Of a stretch of DNA of 64,000 nucleotides, positions 52,903 to 60,915 are shown in pieces. Position numbers and translations under genes: made by a program. The notes under the pieces are model-generated. The model was not told the origin of the DNA, did no database searches, and was given only the letters and a program-made list of their open reading frames with translations. Location: positions 413,043 through 477,042 of the forward strand of contig JAFDWN010000002.1 of NCBI GenBank assembly GCA_018268465.1. Reading direction: 5' to 3'. This DNA comes from Actinomycetota bacterium (GTDB lineage Bacteria > Actinomycetota > Actinomycetes > Mycobacteriales > Mycobacteriaceae). Each line of letters opens with the position of its first letter. Position 1 is the stretch's first letter.

Positions 52903-53952
52903 CTACTGCCCTGCGGCGCGCGGAAGATCGAACTCGCGCGCGAACGGCACATCGTCGAGATGCTCGAAGATCGGGTCTTCGTCGTCGATCTCGAGCACCA
53001 CCGAACCGGGCCTGCGCAGTCGCGACGGCACCACGTCGAGCTCTTCGTCCTCGGAACTCTCGACACCCAGCCGCGACCGCATCATCCGCTGCGCCCGGCG
53101 GCGCCGCAGCCGCTCCTCGATGCGGGTCTGACGCCGCAGATAGGCGAGATAGAGCACGGTGACCGTACCGACCGACCCGCACACCCACCACAGCGTCGGC
53201 GAGAGCAGGAACGCGGCCAGCGCCGACACCAGCATCATCAGCGACATCACCGACAACGTCCGCATGCGGAACCGGTACTTGCGGGCACTGACCGCCGCGG
53301 CGGTCGTGGACTCGCGGCGGCGCCGGCGCGCCGCGCTCATCGAGTCCGCGAGCTTGAGGTCGGTGTCCGACGGCGCTTCCAGCCCCGAGGAATCCTCGAC
53401 GTACTCGTATTCGTCCGCGGTGCCGTCGGGCTCGGGCGCCGGCGCTGAACCGTCTGCGACGTCGTCTGCTTCGGCAGCGTCAGCCAGGGGTGTGGCGATG
53501 TCGCCGGACTCCTCCGGCGCCGACGCCTCGTCGGCGAGATCGTCCTGTTCGGCCACGTACTCTGCGGGTTCGGCGGCGTCCTGCGCGGCGTCGGTGGACA
53601 CACCGATCGGCAATGCTCCCGAGTCCTCCTCGACGATGTCGACGTCGAGGTAATCGGGTTCGGTGCGCTCGTCGGCCTCGGCGAGGACCACGGACCGTCC
53701 CGGCTCGGGGTCGTCGACGTCGTCGATGTCGTCCTCGGACGGCCGCCACTTCGGGTCGCTGCGATGTCCCGCGGCAGGTCCGGTGCGCCGGATCAGTCGT
53801 GCACCGCGGCCCGTGTTCAGCACACGCGTCGCCAGTGCCACGTCGCTGGTGCGGCGCACGGCGTCCCGTTTGCTGATCAACATCGGTACCAGTACGAACA
53901 ACCACAGCACGACGAGTGAGATCCACAGGAGGGATTGGGGGATGCTTGGCAT
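52903..53952 (-). CDS. sepX: divisome membrane protein SepX/GlpR (Rv0996-like)
   Basis: 349 residues. N-terminal membrane helix (about 7-25, LLWISLVVLWLFVLVPMLIS), then a long acidic Asp/Glu/Pro/Ala-rich cytoplasmic region, then two membrane helices (about 233-270) and a basic/acidic tail (RRRRAQRMMRSRL...DDEDPIFEHLDDVPF). SepX in Streptomyces and GlpR in Corynebacterium are division-site proteins; GlpR binds the MoeA-like protein Glp, which contacts FtsZ. The Glp/MoeA homologue is encoded at 55293. ATG 53952. Three MtrA-like 9-mers lie upstream. Confidence 0.85.
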   Translation of the reverse strand: MPSIPQSLLWISLVVLWLFVLVPMLISKRDAVRRTSDVALATRVLNTGRGARLIRRTGPAAGHRSDPKWRPSEDDIDDVDDPEPGRSVVLAEADERTEPDYLDVDIVEEDSGALPIGVSTDAAQDAAEPAEYVAEQDDLADEASAPEESGDIATPLADAAEADDVADGSAPAPEPDGTADEYEYVEDSSGLEAPSDTDLKLADSMSAARRRRRESTTAAAVSARKYRFRMRTLSVMSLMMLVSALAAFLLSPTLWWVCGSVGTVTVLYLAYLRRQTRIEERLRRRRAQRMMRSRLGVESSEDEELDVVPSRLRRPGSVVLEIDDEDPIFEHLDDVPFAREFDLPRAAGQ

Positions 53953-54323
53953 GTCGCCTGCTCCTTTCCCCTTCAGGCTAGGTCTGTGACCAGCGCATCT
54001 GGGGGCGACGCGCCGAGGTCAATTACACACCTGTAATTCTTGCCTGACAAGCACCAATAGTCACATCAGTCACATTTGTCACAGTGACGGTTGGGCCGGG
54101 CGCGGGTCTCGTCGGATTTTGCGTGACGGTCGTCGCCCGTGCGCGACCGCGATTCCCGAGTCGGACGATGTCCACGCCGTGGCAGTAAGTCGACGTACCA
54201 TCTAATTCCTGCCACGCACCGGTCAATCCCTGCCACCTGGAATCAACACCCTGACCAGCCGGTTTAACCCATCAGACCGGCACGAAACCCTCGGAGCCGA
54301 TAACGACACCAGGAGTGATCGAC
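53953..54323. other. 371-bp divergent intergenic region with several repeated motifs
   Basis: It separates sepX/glpR from a small secreted-protein gene and contains the GTCACA 9-mers (54060-54086), GTGGCAG/CTGCCAC motifs (54179, 54209, 54230) and AGGAG before 54324. A 67-codon frame on the minus strand (54023-54226) has no coding character and is not called. Confidence 0.5.
54060..54086. promoter_or_regulatory. three tandem GTCACA 9-mers, putative MtrA box
   Basis: GTCACATCA, GTCACATTT and GTCACAGTG are adjacent 9-bp repeats at 54060, 54069 and 54078. The essential response regulator MtrA binds directly repeated GTCACA-type 9-mers in mycobacteria and controls division and wall genes. They lie 108-134 bp upstream of sepX/glpR and 238 bp upstream of the small secreted-protein gene. 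Confidence 0.55.
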
Positions 54324-54533
54324 ATGAAGAACCTCACCATCACCACCATCGCCGCCGCCGCACTCACCGCAGGCCTGTTCGGCCTGGCCGCCCCCGCCAA
54401 CGCCGCCACCCCCGGCCTGGACCCCTCGGTCACCATCTCCGCCGACATCGACCACCACGGCTGGATCCAGGACATCCAACAGCAGGTCAACGTCCCCAAG
54501 GTCGACACCACCGTGCGCCACAGCGGCCGCTAA
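54324..54533 (+). CDS. small secreted protein
   Basis: 69 residues. Sec signal peptide (MKNLTITTIAAAALTAGLFGLAAPANA, cleavage after ANA) and a mature part of about 42 residues (ATPGLDPSVTISADIDHHGWIQDI...). No cysteines. ATG 54324 with AGGAG 9 nt upstream. A strong terminator follows 13 bp after the stop, so it is monocistronic. I do not recognise a functional family. Confidence 0.7.
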   Translation: MKNLTITTIAAAALTAGLFGLAAPANAATPGLDPSVTISADIDHHGWIQDIQQQVNVPKVDTTVRHSGR

Positions 54534-54546
54534 CCACACCATGACC

Positions 54547-54574
54547 AACGGGCACCCCACCAGGGGTGCCCGTT
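54547..54574 (+). terminator. intrinsic terminator after the small secreted-protein gene
   Basis: AACGGGCACCCC and GGGGTGCCCGTT form a perfect 12-bp stem with loop ACCA, followed by TCTC. It also lies downstream of rimJ on the other strand and may act in both directions. Confidence 0.75.
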
Positions 54575-54620
54575 TCTCATACCCACACCAAACTGGGGGC
54601 GCACGCCGGGTAAACCCGCA

Positions 54621-55274
54621 TCACGCCCAGCTGGCGTGCCCTCCGCGCACCAGTGCCGAGGCCGCGGAACCGTTGAGTTCCTCGATCGTGATCGCGACCA
54701 GCAGATGATCGCGCCAGGCGCCGTCGACCTCGAGGTAGCGCCTTAGCAGGCCCTCCTCCCGGAACCCCGCCTTGCGCAGCACCGCCCTGCTGGCGACATT
54801 CTCCGGCCGCACGGTGGCCTCCAACCGGTGCAGCATGACCGGGCCGAACGCATGGTCGATACCGAGCGCCACCGCCGCGGTCGCGATACCGCCCCCGGTC
54901 ACGCTGCGGGCCACCCAGTAGCCGATCCACGCCGATCGCAACGCCCCGTGGGTGACGTTGCCGATGGTCAGCTGGCCGGCGAACTGCCCGTCCAGTTCGA
55001 TGACCAACGGCAGCATCCGCCCCCGACGAGCCTCGCCCCGCAGCCCCGAACAGACCGCGGGCCACGACGACAACGCATGACGGGTCTCCCAGTCCACCCC
55101 GGTGGTCGGTTCCCACGGCTCAAGGTGCGCACGGTCGGCCAGCCGGATGCGGCTCCACTGCGCGGCATCGCGCAGCCGCACCGGCCGCAGCCGCACCACC
55201 CCGGCGGTCACCCGCAACGGTCCGACCGGAACCGGCCAGCCGGGATGCAAAGCGCTGGTACGCCACAGATTCAC
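54621..55274 (-). CDS. rimJ: GNAT-family protein N-acetyltransferase RimJ (Rv0995)
   Basis: 217 residues of the RimJ/RimL type. LRPVRLRDAAQWSRIRLADRAHLEPWEP at the N-terminus, acetyl-CoA region VTGGGIATAAVALGIDHAF, and the C-terminal NVASRAVLRKAGFREEGLLRRYLEVDGAWRDHLLVAI. It acetylates N-terminal amino groups of ribosomal or other proteins; substrate here unknown. GTG 55274 lies 18 bp after the stop of the MoeA/Glp gene, so it is probably in one operon (galU-moeA-rimJ). Confidence 0.88.
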   Translation of the reverse strand: MNLWRTSALHPGWPVPVGPLRVTAGVVRLRPVRLRDAAQWSRIRLADRAHLEPWEPTTGVDWETRHALSSWPAVCSGLRGEARRGRMLPLVIELDGQFAGQLTIGNVTHGALRSAWIGYWVARSVTGGGIATAAVALGIDHAFGPVMLHRLEATVRPENVASRAVLRKAGFREEGLLRRYLEVDGAWRDHLLVAITIEELNGSAASALVRGGHASWA

Positions 55275-55292
55275 GTCGGCCGGCCGGGGCGT

Positions 55293-56558
55293 TCAGCCGC
55301 GCTGGGCCAAGAACGCGACGTCGACGGACTCGCCGGTGCGGAGCTCGTCGACCTCGGTCGGCACGACCACCAGACAGTTCGCCTCGGCCAGCGTCGCCAG
55401 CAGGTGCGACGACGCGCCCGGCGCCCCACCCAGCGCCTGCACCAGGTAGTCACCGGTGTCCTGGTCACGCATCAACTGCCCGCGCAGGAATCCCTTGCGC
55501 CCCGGCACGGATGTGATCGGCGACAGGGTGCGGGCCTGCACGATCCGGCGCATCGGCTGACGCTTACCCAGCGACATCCGGATCAGCGGCCGCACCATCA
55601 CTTCGAATACCACCAGGGCGCTGACCGGGTTGGCGGGCAGCAGGAACACCGGCACCCCCTCCCGGCCCAACTGCCCGAAACCCTGCACCGACCCGGGGTG
55701 CATCGCGATGCGGGCGACCTCCATATCGCCGAGTTCGCCGAGCACCGTGCGGACCGCTTCGGCGGCCGCCCCGCCGACCGCTCCGGCGATCACCACCGCT
55801 TCGGCCCGATTCAGCTGTCCTTCAACGACTTCCCGTAATTTCGCGGCGTCGGTGTCGACGATCCCGACCCGGTTGACCTCGGCGCCGGCATCGCGGCCCG
55901 CGGCGGCCAGCGCATAGGAGTTGACGTCATAGACCTGGCCGTTACCCGGTGTCCTGGAGATGTCTACGAGCTCGCCGCCCACCGACATCACCGACAACCG
56001 CGGCCGGGGGTGCACCAGCACCCGTTCCCTGCCGACGGCGGCCAGCAGACCCACCTGGGCCGCGCCGATGATCGTGCCCGCCCGCACCGCCACGTCACCG
56101 GGCTGAACGTCGTCGCCGGTGCGGCGCACGTACGCCCCCGAGCGCACACCGCGCAGGATCCGCACCCGATTCTCACCGCCGTCGGTCCACCGCAGCGGCA
56201 AGACGGCATCGGCAAGCGTCGGCATCGGCGCGCCGGTCTGCACCCGCGCAGCCTGCCTCGGCTGCAGGCGGCTGGGCGTGCGGGCGCCCGCCTCGATGGA
56301 GCCCATCACCGGCAGGCTCAGCTCGCCACCGTCGCCGCCGGCCTCGTCGTCATCGTCGGCCGGCCCGGAGCCGCGCACATCGACGCTGCGCACGGCGTAC
56401 CCGTCGATGGCCGCCTGGTCGAACCCGGGCATGGGCCGCTCGGTGACGACCTCCTCGGCACACATCAGTCCTTGCGCTTCGGCAATGGCCACCCGGACCG
56501 GCCTGGGCGCCACCGCGGCGGCGGCTATCCGAGCCTGCTGCTCCTCGACCGAACGCAC
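55293..56558 (-). CDS. moeA1: MoeA / Glp gephyrin-like protein (Rv0994)
   Basis: 421 residues with MoeA domains in order: MoeA_N (1-165; PMPGFDQAAIDGYAV), MPT-binding domain (about 175-320; MSVGGELVDISRTPGNGQVYDVNSYALAAA), and MoeA_C (about 335-421). The MPT domain has GAVGGAAAEAV where active MoeA usually has a GGxSxG motif, a change also seen in Glp proteins that serve cell division instead of molybdenum-cofactor synthesis. GTG 56558 (GAGGAGAAAGG upstream) is chosen; earlier in-frame sequence is Arg/Thr/Ala shadow. Downstream of galU; sepX/glpR nearby supports the Glp role. Confidence 0.88.
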   Translation of the reverse strand: MRSVEEQQARIAAAAVAPRPVRVAIAEAQGLMCAEEVVTERPMPGFDQAAIDGYAVRSVDVRGSGPADDDDEAGGDGGELSLPVMGSIEAGARTPSRLQPRQAARVQTGAPMPTLADAVLPLRWTDGGENRVRILRGVRSGAYVRRTGDDVQPGDVAVRAGTIIGAAQVGLLAAVGRERVLVHPRPRLSVMSVGGELVDISRTPGNGQVYDVNSYALAAAGRDAGAEVNRVGIVDTDAAKLREVVEGQLNRAEAVVIAGAVGGAAAEAVRTVLGELGDMEVARIAMHPGSVQGFGQLGREGVPVFLLPANPVSALVVFEVMVRPLIRMSLGKRQPMRRIVQARTLSPITSVPGRKGFLRGQLMRDQDTGDYLVQALGGAPGASSHLLATLAEANCLVVVPTEVDELRTGESVDVAFLAQRG

Positions 56559-56640
56559 AGCACGCCTTTCTCCTCTGTCCCGGGTCTCCGTTGGGGCCGC
56601 GGCAACAGCGGCCGATGCCGCCGTCCGGCTGCGTTGCGGT

Positions 56641-57546
56641 CTAGCGTTCGGCCAGACCCAACCGCTCCACCAACCACCGTCGCAACTCAGGGCCGTAGTC
56701 GTCGCGTTCCAACGCAAAGTCAACCGCAGCCTTGAGGTAGCCGCCGGGATTTCCCAGGTCGTGTCGGGAGCCCCGGTGAACGACCACGTGCACGGGATGC
56801 CCCTCCTCGATCAGCAGGGCGATCGCGTCGGTCAGCTGGATCTCGCCACCGGCCCCGCGCTGCACCCGGCGCAGCGCGTCGAATACGGCGCGATCCAGCA
56901 CGTAGCGGCCCGCCGCGGCATAGTGCGACGGCGCTTCCTCGGCCCTGGGCTTCTCGACCATGCCCTTGACCCGCAGCACGTTCGGATTGTCCGCGTCGGG
57001 CAACACCTCCACGTCGAACACGCCGTACGCGCTGATGTCGTCACCTGGCACCTCGATCGCACACAACACCGACCCGCCCCGTTTGGCGCGCACCTTGGAC
57101 ATCGTCTCCAGCACACCGGTCGGCAACACCAGATCGTCGGGCAACAGCACGGCCACGGCATCGTCGTCGGGCGCCAGGCTGGCCTCCACACAACTGACCG
57201 CATGCCCCAGACCCAACGGCTCGGCCTGCACCACGGACTCGACCTTGATCAGCGCCGGCGCGCGGCGGACTTTCTCCAGCATCGTCTTCTTACCGCGCGC
57301 CTCCAGCGTGCCCTCCAGCACCAGGTCCTGGACGAAATGCGCGACGACACCATCCTTACCTTCGGATGTGATGATGACCAGCCGTTCGGCGCCGGCTTCG
57401 GCGGCCTCGGCGGCCACCAGCTCGATGCCTGGCGTATCGACCACCGGCAGCAGTTCCTTGGGCACCGTCTTGGTGGCCGGCAGGAACCGCGTTCCCAAAC
57501 CGGCAGCCGGAACGATCGCGGTGCGGGGGACCCCAGGGACTGTCAT
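56641..57546 (-). CDS. galU: UTP-glucose-1-phosphate uridylyltransferase
   Basis: 301 residues. Nucleotide motif PAAGLGTRFLPATKTVPKELLPVVDTPGIE at 12-42, then LGLGHAVSCVEASL and VEKPRAEEAPSHYA. Makes UDP-glucose for trehalose, glycogen, galactan and glycolipid synthesis. ATG 57546. First gene of the leftward set with moeA1 and rimJ; 82 bp separate it from the moeA1 start. Divergent from the 5-FTHF cyclo-ligase. Confidence 0.95.
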   Translation of the reverse strand: MTVPGVPRTAIVPAAGLGTRFLPATKTVPKELLPVVDTPGIELVAAEAAEAGAERLVIITSEGKDGVVAHFVQDLVLEGTLEARGKKTMLEKVRRAPALIKVESVVQAEPLGLGHAVSCVEASLAPDDDAVAVLLPDDLVLPTGVLETMSKVRAKRGGSVLCAIEVPGDDISAYGVFDVEVLPDADNPNVLRVKGMVEKPRAEEAPSHYAAAGRYVLDRAVFDALRRVQRGAGGEIQLTDAIALLIEEGHPVHVVVHRGSRHDLGNPGGYLKAAVDFALERDDYGPELRRWLVERLGLAER

Positions 57547-57631
57547 CGTTCACACGATAAACCCTCGGCAACGCGGTGAAGCCGCTCGACCGGCAGGCCG
57601 CGGCGAGGCAGGGAATGGCAGGGTTGACGCC

Positions 57632-58234
57632 ATGGAGCCCGGCGGCAAGACCGCGTTACGCAGCGCCATCCTGGCGGCGCGGCGCGCCGTGCCGCAGCGC
57701 TCCCGCGATATCGAAGCCGCGGCCCTGCGCAAGCATGCGTCCATGCTGGCGCGCAGCGGTCAAACCGTATGCGCCTACGTGCCCGTCGGCACCGAACCGG
57801 GGTCCCTGACCCTCGTCGATGCGCTGCTCGAATCCGGGGCGCGGGTGCTGCTGCCCATCGCCCGCCACGACGAGACCGGCCGGCCGCAGCCTCTGAGCTG
57901 GGCCGACTATCGACCCGGCAGCCTGGTAACGGCACCGTTCGGGTTACGCGAACCCACACCGCCGTGGCTGCCGCCCGGCGCGCTCGCGGCGGCGGCGCTG
58001 GTGCTCGTGCCGGCGCTCGCGGTGGACCGCCGCGGTACCCGGCTGGGGCGGGGTGCGGGGTTCTACGACCGGACGCTCGGACTGGCCGATCCGGCTGCAG
58101 CGCTGGTCACGGTCGTCCGCGACGACGAACTGGTCGACCATCTACCGGCCGAGCCGCACGACGTCCCGATGACGCATGCGCTGACGCCGACGGCCGGACT
58201 GTTGCCGCTCACCGGGGAACGGCCCGGGGAATGA
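57632..58234 (+). CDS. 5-formyltetrahydrofolate cyclo-ligase (Rv0992c)
   Basis: 200 residues. Converts 5-formyl-THF to 5,10-methenyl-THF with ATP. N-terminal Lys-Arg region (GKTALRSAILAARRAV), YVPVGTEPGSLTLVD, and the nucleotide motif RLGRGAGFYDRTL are typical. ATG 57632. Followed after 72 bp by the HrcA-controlled chaperone gene. Confidence 0.92.
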   Translation: MEPGGKTALRSAILAARRAVPQRSRDIEAAALRKHASMLARSGQTVCAYVPVGTEPGSLTLVDALLESGARVLLPIARHDETGRPQPLSWADYRPGSLVTAPFGLREPTPPWLPPGALAAAALVLVPALAVDRRGTRLGRGAGFYDRTLGLADPAAALVTVVRDDELVDHLPAEPHDVPMTHALTPTAGLLPLTGERPGE

Positions 58235-58253
58235 CATTGCCCACATAGCGGTT

Positions 58254-58280
58254 CTAGCACTTGAGCTTGTAGAGTGCTAA
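58254..58280. promoter_or_regulatory. CIRCE element (HrcA operator) before the Rv0991c homologue
   Basis: CTAGCACTT, spacer GAGCTTGTA, GAGTGCTAA matches the CIRCE pattern TTAGCACTC-N9-GAGTGCTAA, with a perfect right arm and two changes in the left. It lies 26 bp upstream of the GTG at 58307. HrcA control and heat induction of Rv0991c have been reported in M. tuberculosis. Confidence 0.85.
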
Positions 58281-58306
58281 GTCAGTTCACCATCACGGAG
58301 GTTCTC

Positions 58307-58636
58307 GTGCCCACCTACTCCTATGCGTGCACCGAGTGCGACAACCGGTTCGACGCGGTGCAGGCCTTCAGCGACGACGCGCTGACCACGTGCCCCCAGT
58401 GCTCCGGGCGGCTGCGCAAACTCTTCGGTTCGGTCGGTGTGGTCTTCAAGGGCAGCGGGTTCTACCGCAACGACAGCCGCGACTCCTCGAAGAGTTCGAT
58501 CAACGGTTCGTCGAAGGGTTCGGAGACGACCACGACGACCTCCTCATCGGAGACGTCCAAGTCCACGTCCAGCGAGTCGAGTTCGAGTTCGAGTTCGACC
58601 AGTTCGTCGGCACCGGCCGCCGCGGCGTCCAGCTGA
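58307..58636 (+). CDS. ruc: FmdB-type zinc-ribbon protein, redox-regulated chaperone Ruc (Rv0991c)
   Basis: 109 residues. N-terminal zinc ribbon with CTEC (residues 8-11) and CPQC (29-32), VFKGSGFYRND, then a disordered tail almost wholly of Ser/Thr/Lys/Glu and Ala. Its M. tuberculosis homologue is an oxidation-activated chaperone cooperating with DnaK. GTG 58307 follows CGGAGG and gives the native MPTYSYACTEC start. Controlled by the CIRCE site upstream. A strong terminator follows. Confidence 0.9.
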   Translation: MPTYSYACTECDNRFDAVQAFSDDALTTCPQCSGRLRKLFGSVGVVFKGSGFYRNDSRDSSKSSINGSSKGSETTTTTSSSETSKSTSSESSSSSSSTSSSAPAAAASS

Positions 58637-58679
58637 TCATCCCGCGGTCGCTCCCCGGCGACCGTTGACGTAGTTATCC

Positions 58680-58706
58680 ACAGGCACGGAATTCGTCCGT
58701 GCCTGT
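58680..58706 (+). terminator. intrinsic terminator after ruc
   Basis: ACAGGCACGGA and TCCGTGCCTGT form a perfect 11-bp stem with loop ATTCG, followed by TTTG. It lies 44 bp after the ruc stop and 29 bp before the SAF-domain gene. Confidence 0.75.
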
Positions 58707-58734
58707 TTTGTCATGTCCTGCATAGCGTGGCTCT

Positions 58735-59397
58735 ATGCCCGGACCGTTGGACCCCGCACCGCTGAGCCGCCTTGGCGCGATCCTGCGACCGGACTGGCTG
58801 CGCACACCGACGGCCCGCCGGATCGCCGCGGGCGCCCTGGTGGTGCTGGCCGCGATCGCGGCGCTGCGTGCGGACCCGCAGCGCGACCACGTCGACGTCG
58901 TGGTGGCCGCGCGCGATCTCGTGCCGGGCACCCGGCTCGGCGCGGCGGATGTCGAGCTTCGCAGACTCCCGGCCTCCGCCGCGCCCGACGGATCGCAAGA
59001 CGATCCCGCCACCGTTTCGGGCGCCATGCTCGCCGGACCGGCACGCCGAGGGGAGGTGCTCACCGACGTACGCCTGTTGGGGCCGCGACTGGCCGAGACG
59101 ACGGCAGGCCCGGATGCACGGCTGGTGCCGCTGCGTCTGGCCGATCCCGCGCTGTTGGACCTGATCCGCCCCGGCGACGTCGTGGACGTGCTCGCGGGGG
59201 AATCCACCGTGATCGGTTCGGAGACAGCGGGATCCGGGCCACGGGTGTTGGCCACCCGGGCCATCGTGGTCCTGGTGTCGAACCCACCCGACACTCGCAA
59301 TGCCGATCGGGTGGTACTCGTCGCGCTTCCCGCCGGCGCGGCCAACGAGGTGGCGGGCGTGGCGCTGACGCAGGCCATTACTCTGACGTTTCGTTGA
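58735..59397 (+). CDS. SAF-domain protein (CpaB/RcpC-like, Rv0990c-like)
   Basis: 220 residues. N-terminal membrane helix (about 29-44, RIAAGALVVLAAIAALRA), SAF domain (about 52-110; VVVAARDLVPGTRLGAADVELR), and a beta-rich C-terminus (LRLADPALLDLIRPGDVVDVLA, typical of RcpC/CpaB Flp-pilus assembly proteins). No other pilus gene is nearby, so a pilus role is uncertain. ATG 58735. Convergent with the small gene at 59404. Confidence 0.8.
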   Translation: MPGPLDPAPLSRLGAILRPDWLRTPTARRIAAGALVVLAAIAALRADPQRDHVDVVVAARDLVPGTRLGAADVELRRLPASAAPDGSQDDPATVSGAMLAGPARRGEVLTDVRLLGPRLAETTAGPDARLVPLRLADPALLDLIRPGDVVDVLAGESTVIGSETAGSGPRVLATRAIVVLVSNPPDTRNADRVVLVALPAGAANEVAGVALTQAITLTFR

Positions 59398-59403
59398 CGT
59401 CCG

Positions 59404-59631
59404 TCAGGCCGGCGGCGTGGGCGGGACGGTGGTCGCCGGGGGTGCCGGCGACTCGCTCTCGATGGCATCCATGACCATGTCCGTCAACTCGTCGGTGCTC
59501 GACGTCGCAGGCACGCTGGGCACCGGCTCGGTAGGTTGCGCGCCGGCAGGCGACGCGCACACCAACAGCGACAGGCCGATCAGCAGTCCCCCGACCACCA
59601 CGGCGATGCCCCGGTTGGCCCGTCTGCTCAT
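59404..59631 (-). CDS. small secreted or membrane-anchored protein
   Basis: 75 residues. MSRRANRGIAVVVGGLLIGLS starts a signal or anchor segment (about 9-30, possible cleavage after PAGA); the rest is Pro/Thr/Ala/Glu-rich (STDELTDMVMDAIESES, PPATTVPPTPPA). ATG 59631 with GAGGGGAAG upstream is preferred over an in-frame ATG at 59652. Function unknown. Confidence 0.6.
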   Translation of the reverse strand: MSRRANRGIAVVVGGLLIGLSLLVCASPAGAQPTEPVPSVPATSSTDELTDMVMDAIESESPAPPATTVPPTPPA

Positions 59632-59774
59632 GACTCTTCCCCTCGTATCCATTCGCGTCGTGCCCGTCGCGACTCCCCGCGAAAGCTAACACCTCAGATC
59701 ACGCGCCGCAGGGCGCACCCCGACTAACGTTTGCCTTCTGTCAGGCCACACACCATTGCAGGAAGGCTCATCGC

Positions 59775-60212
59775 ATGTTGAAGGGATTCAGGGAGTTCAT
59801 CGCGCGGGGCAATGTCATCGATCTGGCCACTGCGGTCATCATCGGCGCCGCGTTCACCGGTTTGGTGACGGCATTCACCGACAACGTCGTCCAACCACTC
59901 ATCAGCCGCATCGGCGCGACCCCAGATTCGGACTACGGCTTCCTGAGGATCCCCCTGGGCGACAACATCTATGTCGACCTCAATGCCGTCGTCACGGCGG
60001 CGATCAACTTCCTGATCATCGCCGCGGTCGTCTACTTCGTCATCGTCGTGCCGTACAAGAAGCTCAAGGAACTCGACAAGAAGGTGGAGGAGTCGGAGAC
60101 CGAGCTGACGCTGCTCACCGAGATCCGCGACCTGCTCTCGGCCAACGGTTCGGCCGGCAAGCACCTGACCGGTCCCGGTGCCAGCGGGCCGACCGCCACC
60201 GACAAGGAGTAG
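59775..60212 (+). CDS. mscL: large-conductance mechanosensitive channel
   Basis: 145 residues. MLKGFREFIARGNVIDLATAVIIGAAFTGLVTAFTDN is the typical N-terminus and first pore helix; the second helix AAINFLIIAAVVYFVIVVPYKK and a cytoplasmic helix (KVEESETELTLLTEIRDLL) follow. A homopentamer that opens on osmotic down-shock. GGAAGG precedes ATG 59775. Ends at a long bidirectional terminator shared with the porin gene. Confidence 0.95.
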   Translation: MLKGFREFIARGNVIDLATAVIIGAAFTGLVTAFTDNVVQPLISRIGATPDSDYGFLRIPLGDNIYVDLNAVVTAAINFLIIAAVVYFVIVVPYKKLKELDKKVEESETELTLLTEIRDLLSANGSAGKHLTGPGASGPTATDKE

Positions 60213-60225
60213 GGCAACTCGTTCA

Positions 60226-60266
60226 CGAAACAGCCCCCGGATCGCGGCGATCCGGGGGCTGTTTCG
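60226..60266. terminator. bidirectional intrinsic terminator between mscL and the porin gene
   Basis: A perfect 19-bp stem (60226-60244 with 60248-60266) around loop CGG; core CAGCCCCCGGATCG. A-rich on one side and TTTC on the other, so it can act for both converging genes. Confidence 0.9.
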
Positions 60267-60279
60267 TATGTCAGATGAG

Positions 60280-60915
60280 CTAGTTCATGTTCCAGGGCTC
60301 GCCGTAGGTGGTGACGCTGTCACCGGCCGAGGAGATCAGACGAGCGAACGGACGCAGCAGCACACCACCGGCAGCACCGGTCACCGTGCCATGAGCGTTG
60401 GACACCGCCACACCACCAGCAGCACCGGAAACATCGACCGAGAACGTCGCAACTTCCTGGATACCGGGGCCGTTGCCCAGGTCAGCGCTGATGGACACAC
60501 CCGGGAACAGGTTCGGGGTGATCACCGAGTCGAAACCGAACGGAGGGCCCGTCAGGTCACCATCGTCGATCAGGATGTTGGGGGTGGTGTAGCTGAAGTT
60601 GATGCCAACACCCAGCGACCAGGGGAAACCGATCTGGTAACCCAGCTCCAACGTGCCCTCGAACTCATCGGCGCCCGGACCGGCCACGATGTACTTCGCC
60701 CGACCCGAGTGGAACCACTCACGAGTCAGCCGGTTGCGGTCCAGCGGAAACACACCATTGAGGAAGGTGTCCCACTGCTGAACGGTCAGGGTGCGGTCCT
60801 TGCCGTCAACGAGACTCAGCTCGTTGTCCAGACCGGCGTGAGAGGTGCCAGTGCTCGTGAAAAGAGCCGCGATGGCCGCAACCATCGCGATCAGCACCCG
60901 ACTGATTGCCTTCAT
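60280..60915 (-). CDS. mspA: MspA-family octameric porin
   Basis: 211 residues. The signal peptide (cleavage after SHA) and mature protein GLDNELSLVDGKDRTLTVQQ... are nearly identical, as recalled, to M. smegmatis MspA. The constriction motif IDDGD keeps the acidic ring, and the C-terminus is TTYGEPWNMN. It forms the main outer-membrane channel for small hydrophilic solutes. ATG 60915 with AGGGAG upstream. Its place between mscL and moaB2-pepD suggests it corresponds to the M. smegmatis paralogue mspC rather than mspA itself; I cannot decide this without comparison. Such porins are absent from slow growers. Confidence 0.93.
   Translation of the reverse strand: MKAISRVLIAMVAAIAALFTSTGTSHAGLDNELSLVDGKDRTLTVQQWDTFLNGVFPLDRNRLTREWFHSGRAKYIVAGPGADEFEGTLELGYQIGFPWSLGVGINFSYTTPNILIDDGDLTGPPFGFDSVITPNLFPGVSISADLGNGPGIQEVATFSVDVSGAAGGVAVSNAHGTVTGAAGGVLLRPFARLISSAGDSVTTYGEPWNMN

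Noticed and set aside
52775-53131. A plus-strand frame beginning MELRGIEPLTYSMRTS
   Set aside because: It is the well-known spurious peptide read antisense through a tRNA gene and continues antisense to sepX; no independent evidence of coding.
54023-54226. 67-codon minus-strand frame upstream of sepX
   Set aside because: Consists of the repeated GTCACA region and has no start signal; better explained as regulatory DNA.
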